In this document: piece after piece, positions 9,917-20,334 of the stretch
Layout: the number at the start of each line of letters is the position of its first letter
Position numbering within the stretch: position 1 is the first letter of the stretch
NCBI GenBank assembly: GCA_003049465.1
Contig: PYSS01000241.1
Location: forward strand, 1 to 22,282
Length of the DNA stretch: 22,282 nucleotides
Reading direction: 5' to 3'
From: Magnaporthiopsis rhizophila
Taxonomy: Eukaryota > Ascomycota > Sordariomycetes > Magnaporthales > Magnaporthaceae
Notes under the pieces: generated by a model
The model's input: the letters and a program-made list of their open reading frames with translations, nothing else
Told to the model about the DNA's origin: nothing
The model's database searches: none
Made by a program: the position numbers and the translations under genes

Positions 9917-10102
9917 CTGTGTTACAGTTAGTTAGCGTACTGCACTCTTGCATGAGGGGTAAGAGACTCGGGAGTTGTGCAAAATCACAGACAAGCGACG
10001 ATATATAACAGGGCGGCGAGCAGATCGGCCGAGTGTGGCGAGGGTGGGGTCATGGCAGCATGGCAGTAAGGCAACAGACAATTAAGGAAGCAAGGCACTT
10101 AC
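9917..10102 (-). promoter_or_regulatory. Candidate 5'-UTR intron of the Zn2Cys6 gene
   Basis: Upstream of the start codon on the minus strand, a strong donor GTAAGTG begins at 10102. A GCTAACTAAC branch-like sequence lies near 9936-9927, and an acceptor ACACAG ends at 9917, giving a 186-nt intron 48 nt before the ATG. Splicing would remove at least three upstream ATGs, at about 10047-10030 and 9952, from the leader. If real, transcription starts upstream of 10102. No transcript evidence is available. Confidence 0.45.
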
Positions 10103-12411
10103 GAGAATGCCCACGAACTGTCGCCGGTGAAGGACGATGGCCGTGTAGCGGTATGAACAAGGAAGGGTAGCGAGCGTGAGATGCTGTAGGGCTAGCGAGG
10201 GAGGGGGGGTGATGCAACCAAAGCTGCGTGGTCTTTGCTGATTCTCAACACACCCTTGCGGTGGGTTTTGGGGGCACCTTGAAGCAGCGGGGAGGCAGTC
10301 TGGTGCAGGATGTGGTTCGAGGCTGTGTCAGCGCGGTGGGATGGAGCCGGCTGATTGCAGAAGCACCGAGGGTCACAGCGGGAGCGTGGCTGTGGCCCAG
10401 ACAAGACAAGACAGCAGCAAACGATGGGGGCGTTGCAACTATCCACAAAGATTCGCCGATCTGTCTTTAGGGACGAGCTGGCGGTCGAGATATGGGAGAG
10501 GTAGCGATCGTGGGGTGATGCGTGTGGAAGACGGGCCCGAAGACTCTATCATCCAGCAACGACAGGTAGTCGAGAGATCCAGTCAGGCAGAAAAGTGAAC
10601 TGGTCTGCGCTGACGCGGAAACGTTGGGAGGTTCGACTATAATTCGGAGACAGGATGCATCTAACAAGCGGGCGAGGAGGTGGCGGTTGGCGATGTAGTC
10701 CTCCCCTGATACACCTGAAAACGAGGGGTTTGATGGCGAGGCGAGCGGGGGTCGGCGACCAAGTTTTATCGAGCGAGCGACTGGTTGGGCAGACAAAGCC
10801 AGAGGGTTCGACGCCGAGCAGAGTACTGTGGCGGCGTGAGGCGATTGCTGAAGGCTGAGGCTATGATGAGTACGCCGCGGAGAGCAATTCGGAACGGGGT
10901 GGAGCTGCCGAGCGTGGTTTGTGGGCGTCTTGGCTTTCTGGTTCCTTCTGGTTCCTCTTTTTTGGTCCCCTTTTTTCGTGTGCTCTTGCCTTCGTTCTTC
11001 TTCCAAAACTCCGTCACAAATCACCGACGATAAAAAAAAAGACACAGGAAAACAATAAAGGAAATAAGCGAATGACAGGAGTCGACGAGGACTTCCTAGG
11101 GGTTCTGATAGCGAACGTGGGAGGTTGAGTGTTGCAGCGGCGTCGCTGTTTTGGCTTGCGATGGTATACTGGACTGATCGAGGAGGGGAAGGGCGGCAGC
11201 AAGTCGAGGGCGGGACGCTCCTAGAGTTAAATACCAGGCCACAGCAGACTGGGCCACAGTGAGCCGAGCCACGGTGCGGGCTGGCGGGCGCCTGGGCTGG
11301 CCAAGTACCGTACAGTGGCCAGAGGGCTGGCGAGGCACGGTCTCAGGTTGGCTTCGGATGGGGTCTGGTGTGTGGGACGCACCACCACCAGCCGTCCTGA
11401 GAACGTCGCGCGCAGCGGCCGCCCAAAGGGGAGGGTCGGGCCAAGCCCCCCTCCCCAGTCCCCACCGACACCAGTCGAGCAGGGGTGAGGCCGGGCATCC
11501 GTGCGTTCTGCACACCCCCTGCCTGGTGCTGCTGGCCCTCGATGATGGACACGCGCAAAATACAGCAGCACGCCGCCGTTTTCTGGGCCCCACTGCTGCC
11601 GGCGAATTGGAAAAACAATGGGCGACAACGACGCCCAGAAACGGCAGGCGGGTCGGTCTTGGGCCTGGCAAGGGAATCGAGGGCACACCTCAAGCGTTGA
11701 GCATCTGCCGGGGCCCTGTAACCTCGGCGATGCACATGAGCCCCCTGAAGCTTGCTGGTTGATGCGAAACCTTGGAGCCCGTCTGTTGTTGCCTCCTGGA
11801 GAGGCGACTGCAGGGCCTGGCTGGGATGTGCATTTCCAGCGGACAAAGCCGCACCTGGAATCGAGCACATTTCACATGCGACGGTGCACCAGCAAACCCA
11901 ACCGCCGCACGAGCCAGGCAAAGAATACAGTACAGCACATACGTTACGTGGTGCCTGATTTGGCCTAGCGCGCAGGCCTGCCCAGCAGACTCTCGCCTAG
12001 GCCTGGTTGGGAAAGGTGGGCCGTTCTTGGGGATAAAAATAAAAAAGCACACCAGAGGCCCAGCGAGAATGAGCGAGTGCACGTGCACACCAGACATTGG
12101 ACGCTGGATCATTAGATTGGGCGAAAACAATTAGAACAATCCTCCCTCACCTGCAACACGCCAAAACGTCACCGCTCTCTGCCTGCAAAAACGTGATACT
12201 TTATGGCACAGTGCGTAAAGGCACTGTCACGCCCAATCCCCGGAAGGCCAGCCGCTCGCTGCCTTGGTGAGCAGGTGCTACGTGGTAGTCCCCATCCTTT
12301 TCGATGTGATGCACGGGTTTGCATTCGCATGGATGCATTGAGATGCTTTGTAGATCATGATCATCAACGTAGGGGAAATTTCAACCGATATCGCCATGTC
12401 CTTCGCACAGT

Positions 12412-12415
<4 letters not shown>
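10103..12415. other. Probable leader/promoter of the regulator, then unassigned sequence
   Basis: The part nearest 10103 is probably leader and promoter of the minus-strand Zn2Cys6 gene. Further out I see several overlapping open frames of 80-210 codons on both strands. None shows a recognisable domain, a consistent codon pattern or splice joins to a neighbour, so none is called. Confidence 0.5.

Positions 12416-12449
<34 letters not shown>
12416..12449. repeat. T34 homopolymer tract
   Basis: This is an uninterrupted run of 34 T's, a 34-nt A tail if read on the minus strand. It is directly followed on the plus strand by the repeat-bearing region 12450-12675. A tail of a retroposed copy is possible, but I see no clear target-site duplication. 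Confidence 0.95.
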
Positions 12450-12526
12450 CGCATAGCGAACTTCCATGCACGGAGTCGACTCCACCACATCGTCCTGCAA
12501 GTTGCGACCAACATTCGGCGGCCGCC

Positions 12527-12622
12527 GAGCAAGCGTCCACCTGAGAGCCACCGTACCTAGGCCGCGCCACCGCTGAGCAACCGTCCATCTGAGAGCTACC
12601 GTGCCTAGGCCGTGCCACCGCC
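12527..12622. repeat. Two-copy 48-bp direct tandem repeat
   Basis: Unit 1 (12527-12574) and unit 2 (12575-12622) both run GAGCAA.CGTCCA.CTGAG onward and share a core with CCTAGGCCG.GCCACCGC. They differ at 6 of 48 positions, five of them transitions and three of those C in unit 1 to T in unit 2. The flanks at about 12461-12500 and 12633-12675 also resemble each other (CTTCCAT...GTCGA...CACTCCACC...TGCAAGT), suggesting a larger, older duplicated structure. It abuts the T34 tract at 12416-12449. Confidence 0.85.
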
Positions 12623-14111
12623 AAAGAACGCGCTTCCATAGCGTCGATGCCACTCCACCCTAGCCTTCATGCAAGTACCCGGTTGGCGTTTCCAAATCGA
12701 GTAACTGAGGGATCGAAGCTTGACATCGACAAGCGAAGGAGATGAGCCGCCTGGCGCGATGTGATCCTTCGAGACGAGAGAACCGGCAAGTACATTGTTA
12801 ACCTATCAAGCGCGATACACAGGCATCATCGGGCTCGGGCATAGTGGTGAGCTGGCTTCGCCCCGTAACCCAAGCTCTCTCAGCTGTAGATCGGTCCACC
12901 TCACGACCTGTCCTCCGGTCGGCAGCGGACAATATTCTCGTGTTCTAGGAATAGCTCCCAGCCCGCTGCCGGTAGCTACAGTCATGTAACCATGGGAGAA
13001 GTGGAAACCGGACCCATGTTGGAAGAGACCCTCGGCCAACCTATCTGCAGCAAACCGTAGCGAACTGTTTTTCCAGAGCACCGGGGCCAATGGCGCCGCC
13101 GGCTTGGCGCCAAACATACGTAGGAATAAGGAAAAGGCCCGCTGGGGCTCTGCTGTGAAAGGGGAAAAGGGCCGCCGGACTGCTGGCTGGCTGACCGAGT
13201 GAACAGCAGGGCCGGGTACGAGTATGACAAAGGGAGGCGGAGCAAATCTGTCGATAAGACGCAAGTACTATAGCCTTTCTCAACCACAACCGGGGCTTAC
13301 TCCGTTTGTCGAGTACGTGCATATGTACGGAATCCCTTGAACCAGGAGTGATCGTCGCCCTGGGCCTAATATCTGCGCTGATATAGCTCCATCCAACCAT
13401 GAGATTCTCAACGGTTCCCCGTTGATCTCATTTTTTTCCACTGGTGGCCCTGTCCTTTCGCGGAGGAGCGCCCGGTGGTTCCACATACCCACCCGCTGGG
13501 CTTCGCTCGAACCGGGAGATCCTGGAAGACAGGACGAACACAAAAACTGCCTCGTCTATTCAGTAGATGGTGCATTGCTCAAATATACACACGGCCAGAC
13601 AGGCGCCCCCGCGCGTTAAAACTTTCCTACAGCGACCAACAAGCGTCAAGGCAAGAGGGCTGTTGTGCCTGGCAGCATGTGGCTCGTGCCAAAGCCACCC
13701 CAGCCAGGGGCTTCGAGCATTGAGCCCAGTGACGAAATCTCCATCGCCAGATCCACCATCTCCGGGGACTTCGGCACACATCCCCTATAGAACAGATTCC
13801 AGGGGAGTGGCCGACAAAAGGGAACGATACGTAGAAGCCCCGGCACGCTATCCGGTCAATCGAACGAGAGAAAAAAAGAAGAAAAAAGAGACAGACAGAA
13901 AATAAGACGGGAGCGACCGTCAGTCATCCAATAACAAAAGCCTACGTAACTGTTGCTTACGGCGTGCTGAAAGTTGACGTGCCGCGGTTCCGGAGCAAAG
14001 TCCAAAAAGCTGGGACCTCCCGTCTTCGCCGGCTCACAGTGCATATCATGTCACTCACCAACTACCATGTGAGCAAGACAGATTACGCACACATACCGGC
14101 AAGTTGAAGGG

Positions 14112-14142
14112 AAAAAAAAAAAAAAAAAAAAGAAAAAAAAAA
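14112..14142. repeat. Interrupted A tract (A20-G-A10)
   Basis: Twenty A's, one G and ten A's lie in the gene-free arm. It is a simple repeat with no flanking gene. Confidence 0.95.
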
Positions 14143-16376
14143 GCGCGCACAGACAGCCCTGGCGGGCTCTCAAGAACGTCATCGCCCCAGCAGGAAATTT
14201 CTCGGTGAATTATTACGTGCAAGTGTGGGAAACTAGAAGCCTATGCGTTACGCAATGCCAATAACTCCTAAAAGACGCTATCGGGAGGCAAATGAACAAC
14301 GGCGCCTATATTGGCGCGGTCGGGCAGATGTTCGAGAAGAAGCTAGCACAGGAAGAAGAACATTTTAAACCGGACAGGGGAGCAGCTTTTTGATGTGCGC
14401 TTGCTTGGGGTGAGTTGGGGATCGCGCATGACTCGTCATTTCCTTATGGCGTCGACCGATACCCCGTTCGGTTGGTCGGCTGGGCTAGTTTGCTGAGCAG
14501 TCAATGGGAAGCGCATCGTTTGGTGGCGTGCCGGCGCCATATCCGCCACGGAAGAGATTTCCTGGCAACATCCGGATCTACATGGGTTCATAAACCGCGC
14601 GGCGCCGAACACTGGATGGGAGACGCGGCCTGAACTCCTCCTCCTCCTCCCAAGGCAAGGCGAACCCTGTTTGTTGCACGTCTTCGAGATTCCTTGCAGC
14701 CCATCCCCGCGAGTGGGCGGCGGGACGGAAATTTGGTCGCACAATTTCTGGAAAATCTTTTTTAGCTCCCAGCCCAGCCCAGCCCGGAAATATTTCGATG
14801 GATAGAGGTGTTCGACGGGCACCCGCTCACTGCCCGGGACGTCCGGCCAGGTGACCCTATCTTGCATTGACCCGCCGTCAAGCCACAAGAAGGAAACATA
14901 CCGGCCGGTTATCGGATAACCTTTTCCACATCGTCTGTCTAGGTGTCCCTCTCATGTGACCTGACCTTTTTTTTTTCCCGCCGATACAAGCACAGATCGA
15001 ACCATGCCCGTCAGCCACAGAGTATCCATGCGCCGGAAGATTGCGTGCTTTCTGACGCTACGGATGAGTGTCCCGCCGCCAGACGCATGAGCCACAAGAG
15101 TCTGTTGTTTCAGGCGAAGCTTGAAGTTTGCACAAACAACCTATCGCACCGTGAAGGCTGTGATTTTTCTCTTCTCCGAATGAGCCTGGCACACACACAC
15201 TGTGGGGGGATCGGCCGTGAAAGGGCTGAGAGTTCGACCCCACCCTTGTTGGTGATCACATCCACCTCTATGGGGACTCCTTCCACCGTAAAAGACCTGA
15301 GACATGCACGGTAGAAAGGGGAGCAAAAAACAAGCGCTATCCGATTTGCTGGGATTTCTTGTAAAATGCCATCCTGGAGCTTGCCAGGTCAGGGCAGGCT
15401 GGCACCATGAGACGTGAACACGCGGTTCGGCTTTGGCATGAACCTTCCTTCGTCTGCCCAGTGTCCGTTGTGTCCTGGCTTGGCTACGCGGTACTGTACC
15501 TATTGCGCCTCGGGTTCAACCCAGGGATTCGAGGCAGCAAAGCCGCAGTTCGGCCGATACGCCCTACGGACAGACTTCAGCTCCATTGATGCTTTGGCAG
15601 GTACTGTAAGGTTCATGTTGCATCCAAGAAAACGTAAACCAAGCCATCGTCTTGGGCCGGCGCATTGGAATGACTCGGAGGGAAATGAGTTCAGCTCAGG
15701 GGCGGCCACTCTGATGGTTTTTTTTTTTTTCTTTCCTTCTGGTTTCCAACTTCCATCGGCAAAAACCCGGATCCCGAAAGCAACCAAGGATGAAGAAACA
15801 TCATCCATGATGGAAGAGCAAAAGGAAGGGAAGAAAAAAAAAAAGCAAAACAACCCCATCCACAAGCCGGGGTCTAATCCCCACTAGAAAGCGGCGAACC
15901 GGCCCCCTAGCCAGGAACAGAAAAAGCAGGGCAACACACACGCTCCCCGCCCCTCGCCGCGCTAGGCCCCTTTCTGATCGCGCCAAGGGTAAAACAGGGG
16001 GCGTGTCCGTTCAGCAAGTGAGGAGAAAAAAAAAAAAAGAGAAAAAAGCACGGGGCGCGCGCGTCATTGGGGCGGCCGCCGTGTCTTACGGCGGCACGGC
16101 ACGGTCGTCCACTGGGGGGGGCGCGGGCAGCTTCAGGTGAGTCGGGGCGAAGAGGGCCCTCGCGTCGAGAAAAGGCCGACACCCTCGGCACACGGTCAGT
16201 TTCGCATGAACGGCCATTCGCAAGAGACGCCAAAAGCGGCTGGTGGGTAAAATACCCTCTTTTGACGGGTTCACCAACATGTGCCAGATGATTCAGTTTT
16301 CGTTCATGTCATGTTTTTGCGTGGACTTTTTGTTTTTTATTACCCGACGGCAAGGCCACGATATAGGTAGGTAGGG

Positions 16377-16400
16377 GTGTGTGTGTGTGTGTGTGTGTGT
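16377..16400. repeat. (GT)12 microsatellite
   Basis: Twelve perfect GT dinucleotides follow a GTAGGTAGG run. It is potentially length-polymorphic between strains. Confidence 0.95.
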
Positions 16401-18335
16401 GCCAATTGAAACCAGCGGCTGGCGAAACCAAACCAACCAACCCCCAACGAGACGAGGCAGATAACATAGCTCCGGGGTTCCGCCCGCCGTCGTGGCTTGC
16501 CTCAGATGGAAGGCGCGCTAGCCCGGCCGGAGTTGTTGCCCTGACGGGGAAGGCGACGGACGGGCTGCGCCTCAGCCGTGTGCACCTTTTCAATGCCCCA
16601 TTGCTTACCCATCACCATCAGCCATCACCCATCGCTCATTACTCGTCACAAACCACCAGTGATGACTTGAAGTCGACGCGCCGTCTTTGTGGGGGCGCGC
16701 GGCGGGCGACACGAAACGTGATGCTTTATGCATGTGTGGCTCATAATTATCATGGTTGCTATCGCATATAAAAGATCATCATAGGATTATCACAGCCTCC
16801 CCGAGCGAATGAGATCCACAGTCCCAGATCTCCCTACCCAAGCCTTGGGAATGTTGCCAAAAGGAAATTCCCAAGGACCGTCTCCGGCCCTGGCCGACCG
16901 TCCATTGGCTGGGAGTTGGTTGGCCGGGCTGTGCTGGGCTGGCTGTCACCATGCATGTCTGTCTGGTGCAGATTTCGGGGCCTGCCGCCGTCTCGTCGAG
17001 CGGGAAAAAAAAATCTCGTATCCCTTTTTGGCTCTTGTCCACAGCGCCCCATCCGCCGGCTGGGGGGGTTGGCGGGTGGCCTGAGGATGAGATGGGACGG
17101 TGGTTCGTGGTTCGTCCCTTTGTTCTTCCAATGGATCCCCTGTCTGCTTATCCCCCGCCTTTCCCATTCGGGTATTGCTGGTGCTAAGCCACCCGTGTAG
17201 CTTGCGGACGTTGCGCTAAAGCTGTCGCCGCTGCACCGCAGACCTAAGCGCAGGCGCGCCAGCCGGTAGGCTTGTGCTGGTGCGGTGCTTCTGTTGCTTA
17301 GCCGTCGAAACGGTGGGCTGAAAGATCTCACATGGCAAAACTGAGAAGCTACCTAGTCCCTTTTCTTCTCAAGCCGGTCGGCCCTGAAGGATTCACCCTG
17401 AAATCTTCGGCGGGGTATTTCTCCGCCGCTGACATGGTCGTCCACCTTCACCACGGTCGTCCCTCGCAACGTCGCCATCACATCGCCCGCCAGGTTGATC
17501 GAACAAGTGCGGCGTGACGGTGCGCAGGGAGATCTGGGGGATAAGCAACCCAAAGTAGGTAGGTAGCGAGAGGAATGGAAAAAGCAAAGAAACATTTAGT
17601 TTCTCCACCATCCCCTCCTGTCTGGCGGATCAGTTGTGCCAATTAAGCCTCCGGAAGGTGGGCGTAAACGGCGCTTTGGCTGGTTCGTGACATCAATGTG
17701 CCTGCTGACTCGGGACGTCGAGGGTTGGGACTCGACCAACATCTCCGGAGCGCAGAGGCGTGTGCATTCCTTTCAAATGCGCTACTTGCGTGGCTACCAT
17801 CAACTGGAACCGCCCGACGGCGGCGAAATCAAATCGGTCCCAATCTCGTTTGGGCTTGGGCCTGTGTGGCTGGGCTCTCCGGCGAGGAATTCCACAGGGC
17901 ATCTAGGCTGGCTGGCTCGTGCAGAAGAGGAGTCGCTCTTGATTGTTTTGAGCAAAAACGATGCGTCAACGCTAATGCCGATTGGGGCTGGCCCGGTTTC
18001 TATTCTTGGAGTTAACCTTTTGGTGCAGCTCTTGGCTTGCGCGCTGTCGGTGGTTCCTTACTTTTCGCACTAGGGTCATTCCTGGCTCAATTCCCACTCC
18101 GGTCCCCACAGGAGGTCGCCGTTGACGGTAAAGACCGAGCTCAGAAGATGACGAAGAGGTAGGTGCACAACTGCACCGCACTCTGACAAGACCAGCCGGG
18201 GTTCGGGGGATGTTCCGCCCGTGGACAACACCCCGGACGACCAAATGGGAAAGCAGATCGCGCAAGGGGCTGAATGTGACAATACAACGTTTCATATGTA
18301 CGGTACTGTCCAAAAAGCACCACGCTTGCAGAGTG

Positions 18336-18363
18336 AAAAAAAAAAAAAATTGAAAAAAAAAAA
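18336..18363. repeat. Interrupted A tract
   Basis: A14, then TTG, then A11 form a low-complexity tract in the gene-free arm. Confidence 0.9.
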
Positions 18364-19367
18364 GCCACAGCCTGCAAAGTCAATGCTTTTCGGCCCTACT
18401 CGGGTGATTCCAGCCGCATCTGGCCCTACTTACCGTATGCGCATAACAAAAGTCCAGGCGGGCGATTACTACAACACCTAGGGTGGTCGCCCATTAACCC
18501 GTCGGTCGTGGGTCGATTTCAAAGAGTGCTACCACGTGCCCTGCTCTGGACCTCGCCTGATCTGAACCCCACTAGGACTGCTTCGACAGGTCGGGGACTA
18601 GAGTCAGGAAACGGGCAAATATGTGCTGGCAGGTCCCGTGCGTTTTCCCGGAGGGCTATTGAATGGGACACTAGGTACGTACGCATGGTGGTGCGTGCGT
18701 GCAGTTCCAGTTGCAGCTGCAACGTGAAGGCGCAATGAATGGGAGGTTGAGATCACCGGTTTTCTTCATCGAGAACCGAATCTGTTGAAAGAGATGGATC
18801 ACCGACTGCTCCATTCTTTTAAGCCGACATCACTATGTTCGCCGAGGTTGAAAATTATTGCTGGAAAGCGACCTTGAGCTCCATTTTCACAGGGGACGGT
18901 AAGGGGATTGCTGTGCGTTATGATGTCAAGCCGGCGTGCTGCTTATTTTTCTCCCTTTCGTTTTCTTTTTTTTTTTCTTTGATAAAGTGCAGGCTAAAAT
19001 GTGGGAGGCTGAACAGCACAGTGCAAGAAAAATTACCACCTGCCGGGTCGGGCGCCCACATTGATACCTCCACTGCTGGAGGCAACCCAGCGGGTAACTG
19101 TAGGCCGGCCCACAAGCCCACTGAGCTCCAGGGCGGATGACAGTGCGCTTCTGCCGCGTCTCATTGAAAATTTGAATCTTTCTCCGCGAGCGCACGGGCG
19201 GCTTCTCGGGAATCGTCTGGACGCCGGTTGCAGCAGCTGGTGAGGTGGAGACGATGGCTCGGTGCAGAGACGACGCAGCGCCCAAAGGACCGAATCTGAA
19301 GTTGTGAACAAGGCTGGCTGGTCCCCGTGGAGGAACGGGCAACGGGCAAGCGTCGCACCGAAAGGAC

Positions 19368-19396
<29 letters not shown>
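19368..19396. repeat. A29 homopolymer tract
   Basis: This is an uninterrupted run of 29 A's. Several other runs of 11-13 A or T occur in the window, for example at 293-303, 2577-2589, 15718-15730, 16026-16038 and 20931-20943. Confidence 0.95.
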
Positions 19397-19398
<2 letters not shown>

Positions 19399-20289
19399 CT
19401 GTCGTGCCGCGTTGAGCAAATCGATAGTTTTCCTCTTTTGTCGCTTTCCAGGCGGCTTTTGCGCCCTTTTACGCAGCCAGCCGCGGAACCCTTCCATTAT
19501 TTCCCTGCTTCCTTGATCACCCGCATGCGCAAGCCCGCCAACGGGAGAGAGTTGGACGGGTTGCTTCGGGAAATTTTAAGCGTCGGGTGAGGATGAGAGG
19601 AGCCGGCCTTTGGAAGCGGTGAGTGATGGTGGGATGGTCGGTTTCCCTTCCGAGCCACATCTCTTTCCTGTATGATACTGCCGTTTCCCCCGCTCCCTTC
19701 TCCTCCTTGTCGTCTGAGCCTAGCTAAGGACGGTGTAGACAACGCTTCCTCGACTTTGCCAGGTACGTACAGTACGTGCTTTGCATGTCACGCATCTGCA
19801 GTAGTCATGTACCTTTTCCCGGAGAAAAACGGTCACAGGCGGGTTGATGCATGTAGACTGGCTAGCTGCTTGTATACAGTATATGGAATATCGCTGTGAG
19901 AATTGAACCCTTTAGCCCGGACCAAGGCCTCGTACTGTGCTTGCCGACCAGCATCAAAAAGGTGGCTGGGACGACCACAAGAACGAGCCCTTGCCGGCTG
20001 GGCGAGACTCCACCAGGGCTTTACTTTCTTGTCTTGTTTGTTATTTTCCTTCCACATTTCCCTTGTAAAGTGTCAAACCCAAACTGACGTCTGCCCTCGT
20101 CCGGCCTATCTGTAATCCCGGACTGGCTCCGGCCCTTCACCGTGGCCAGAAAGCCAGAAACTAAAAACAAATGGCGAAACGGATAACCGCCCATTACCAT
20201 CAATTAATTAATCTATTTTCCTTCCTCTTCTGTCCATCCAGAACACGATGGAAGCCAGCTAGACGGCACACCCCCGGCGAGTTCAGCCT

Positions 20290-20334
20290 TTGTTGTTGTT
20301 GTTGTTGTTGTGTGTGTGTGTGGGTGGGTGGGTG
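20290..20334. repeat. Compound microsatellite (TTG)7-(TG)6-(GGTG)n
   Basis: Seven TTG units (20290-20310) pass into six TG units and then GGTG/GGGT repeats. The related adjoining units suggest stepwise growth by slippage. Confidence 0.95.

Noticed and set aside
9999..10010. TATATAT as TATA box of the Zn2Cys6 gene
   Set aside because: It falls inside a better-supported 5'-UTR intron (donor, branch site and acceptor all present).
10467..11045. 192-codon minus-strand open frame upstream of the regulator
   Set aside because: No family resemblance, and it overlaps other open frames of similar size. It is more likely leader or promoter DNA.
14436..14888. 150-codon minus-strand frame with a plausible-looking N-terminus
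   Set aside because: It starts with a normal ATG, but no domain or motif is recognised, there are no splice partners, and it passes through a simple AGG repeat.
15505..15545. Box-B-like GGTTCAACCC suggesting a tRNA
   Set aside because: No acceptor, D or anticodon stem can be folded around it on either strand.
15414..15887. 157-codon plus-strand frame with several Cys pairs near its start
   Set aside because: The cysteines do not form a known zinc-finger spacing, and the frame continues through T13 and A-rich low-complexity DNA.
17636..18073. 145-codon plus-strand frame with a hydrophobic C-terminus
   Set aside because: No recognisable motif, no clear promoter or splice context, and a competing frame on the other strand.
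18710..18723. Perfect 14-bp palindrome GTTGCAGCTGCAAC
   Set aside because: About one 14-bp palindrome is expected by chance in this length, and there is no associated gene.
19893..19925. Minus-strand GGGTTCAATTC suggesting a tRNA T-arm
   Set aside because: The T-stem does not pair properly and no acceptor stem is found.
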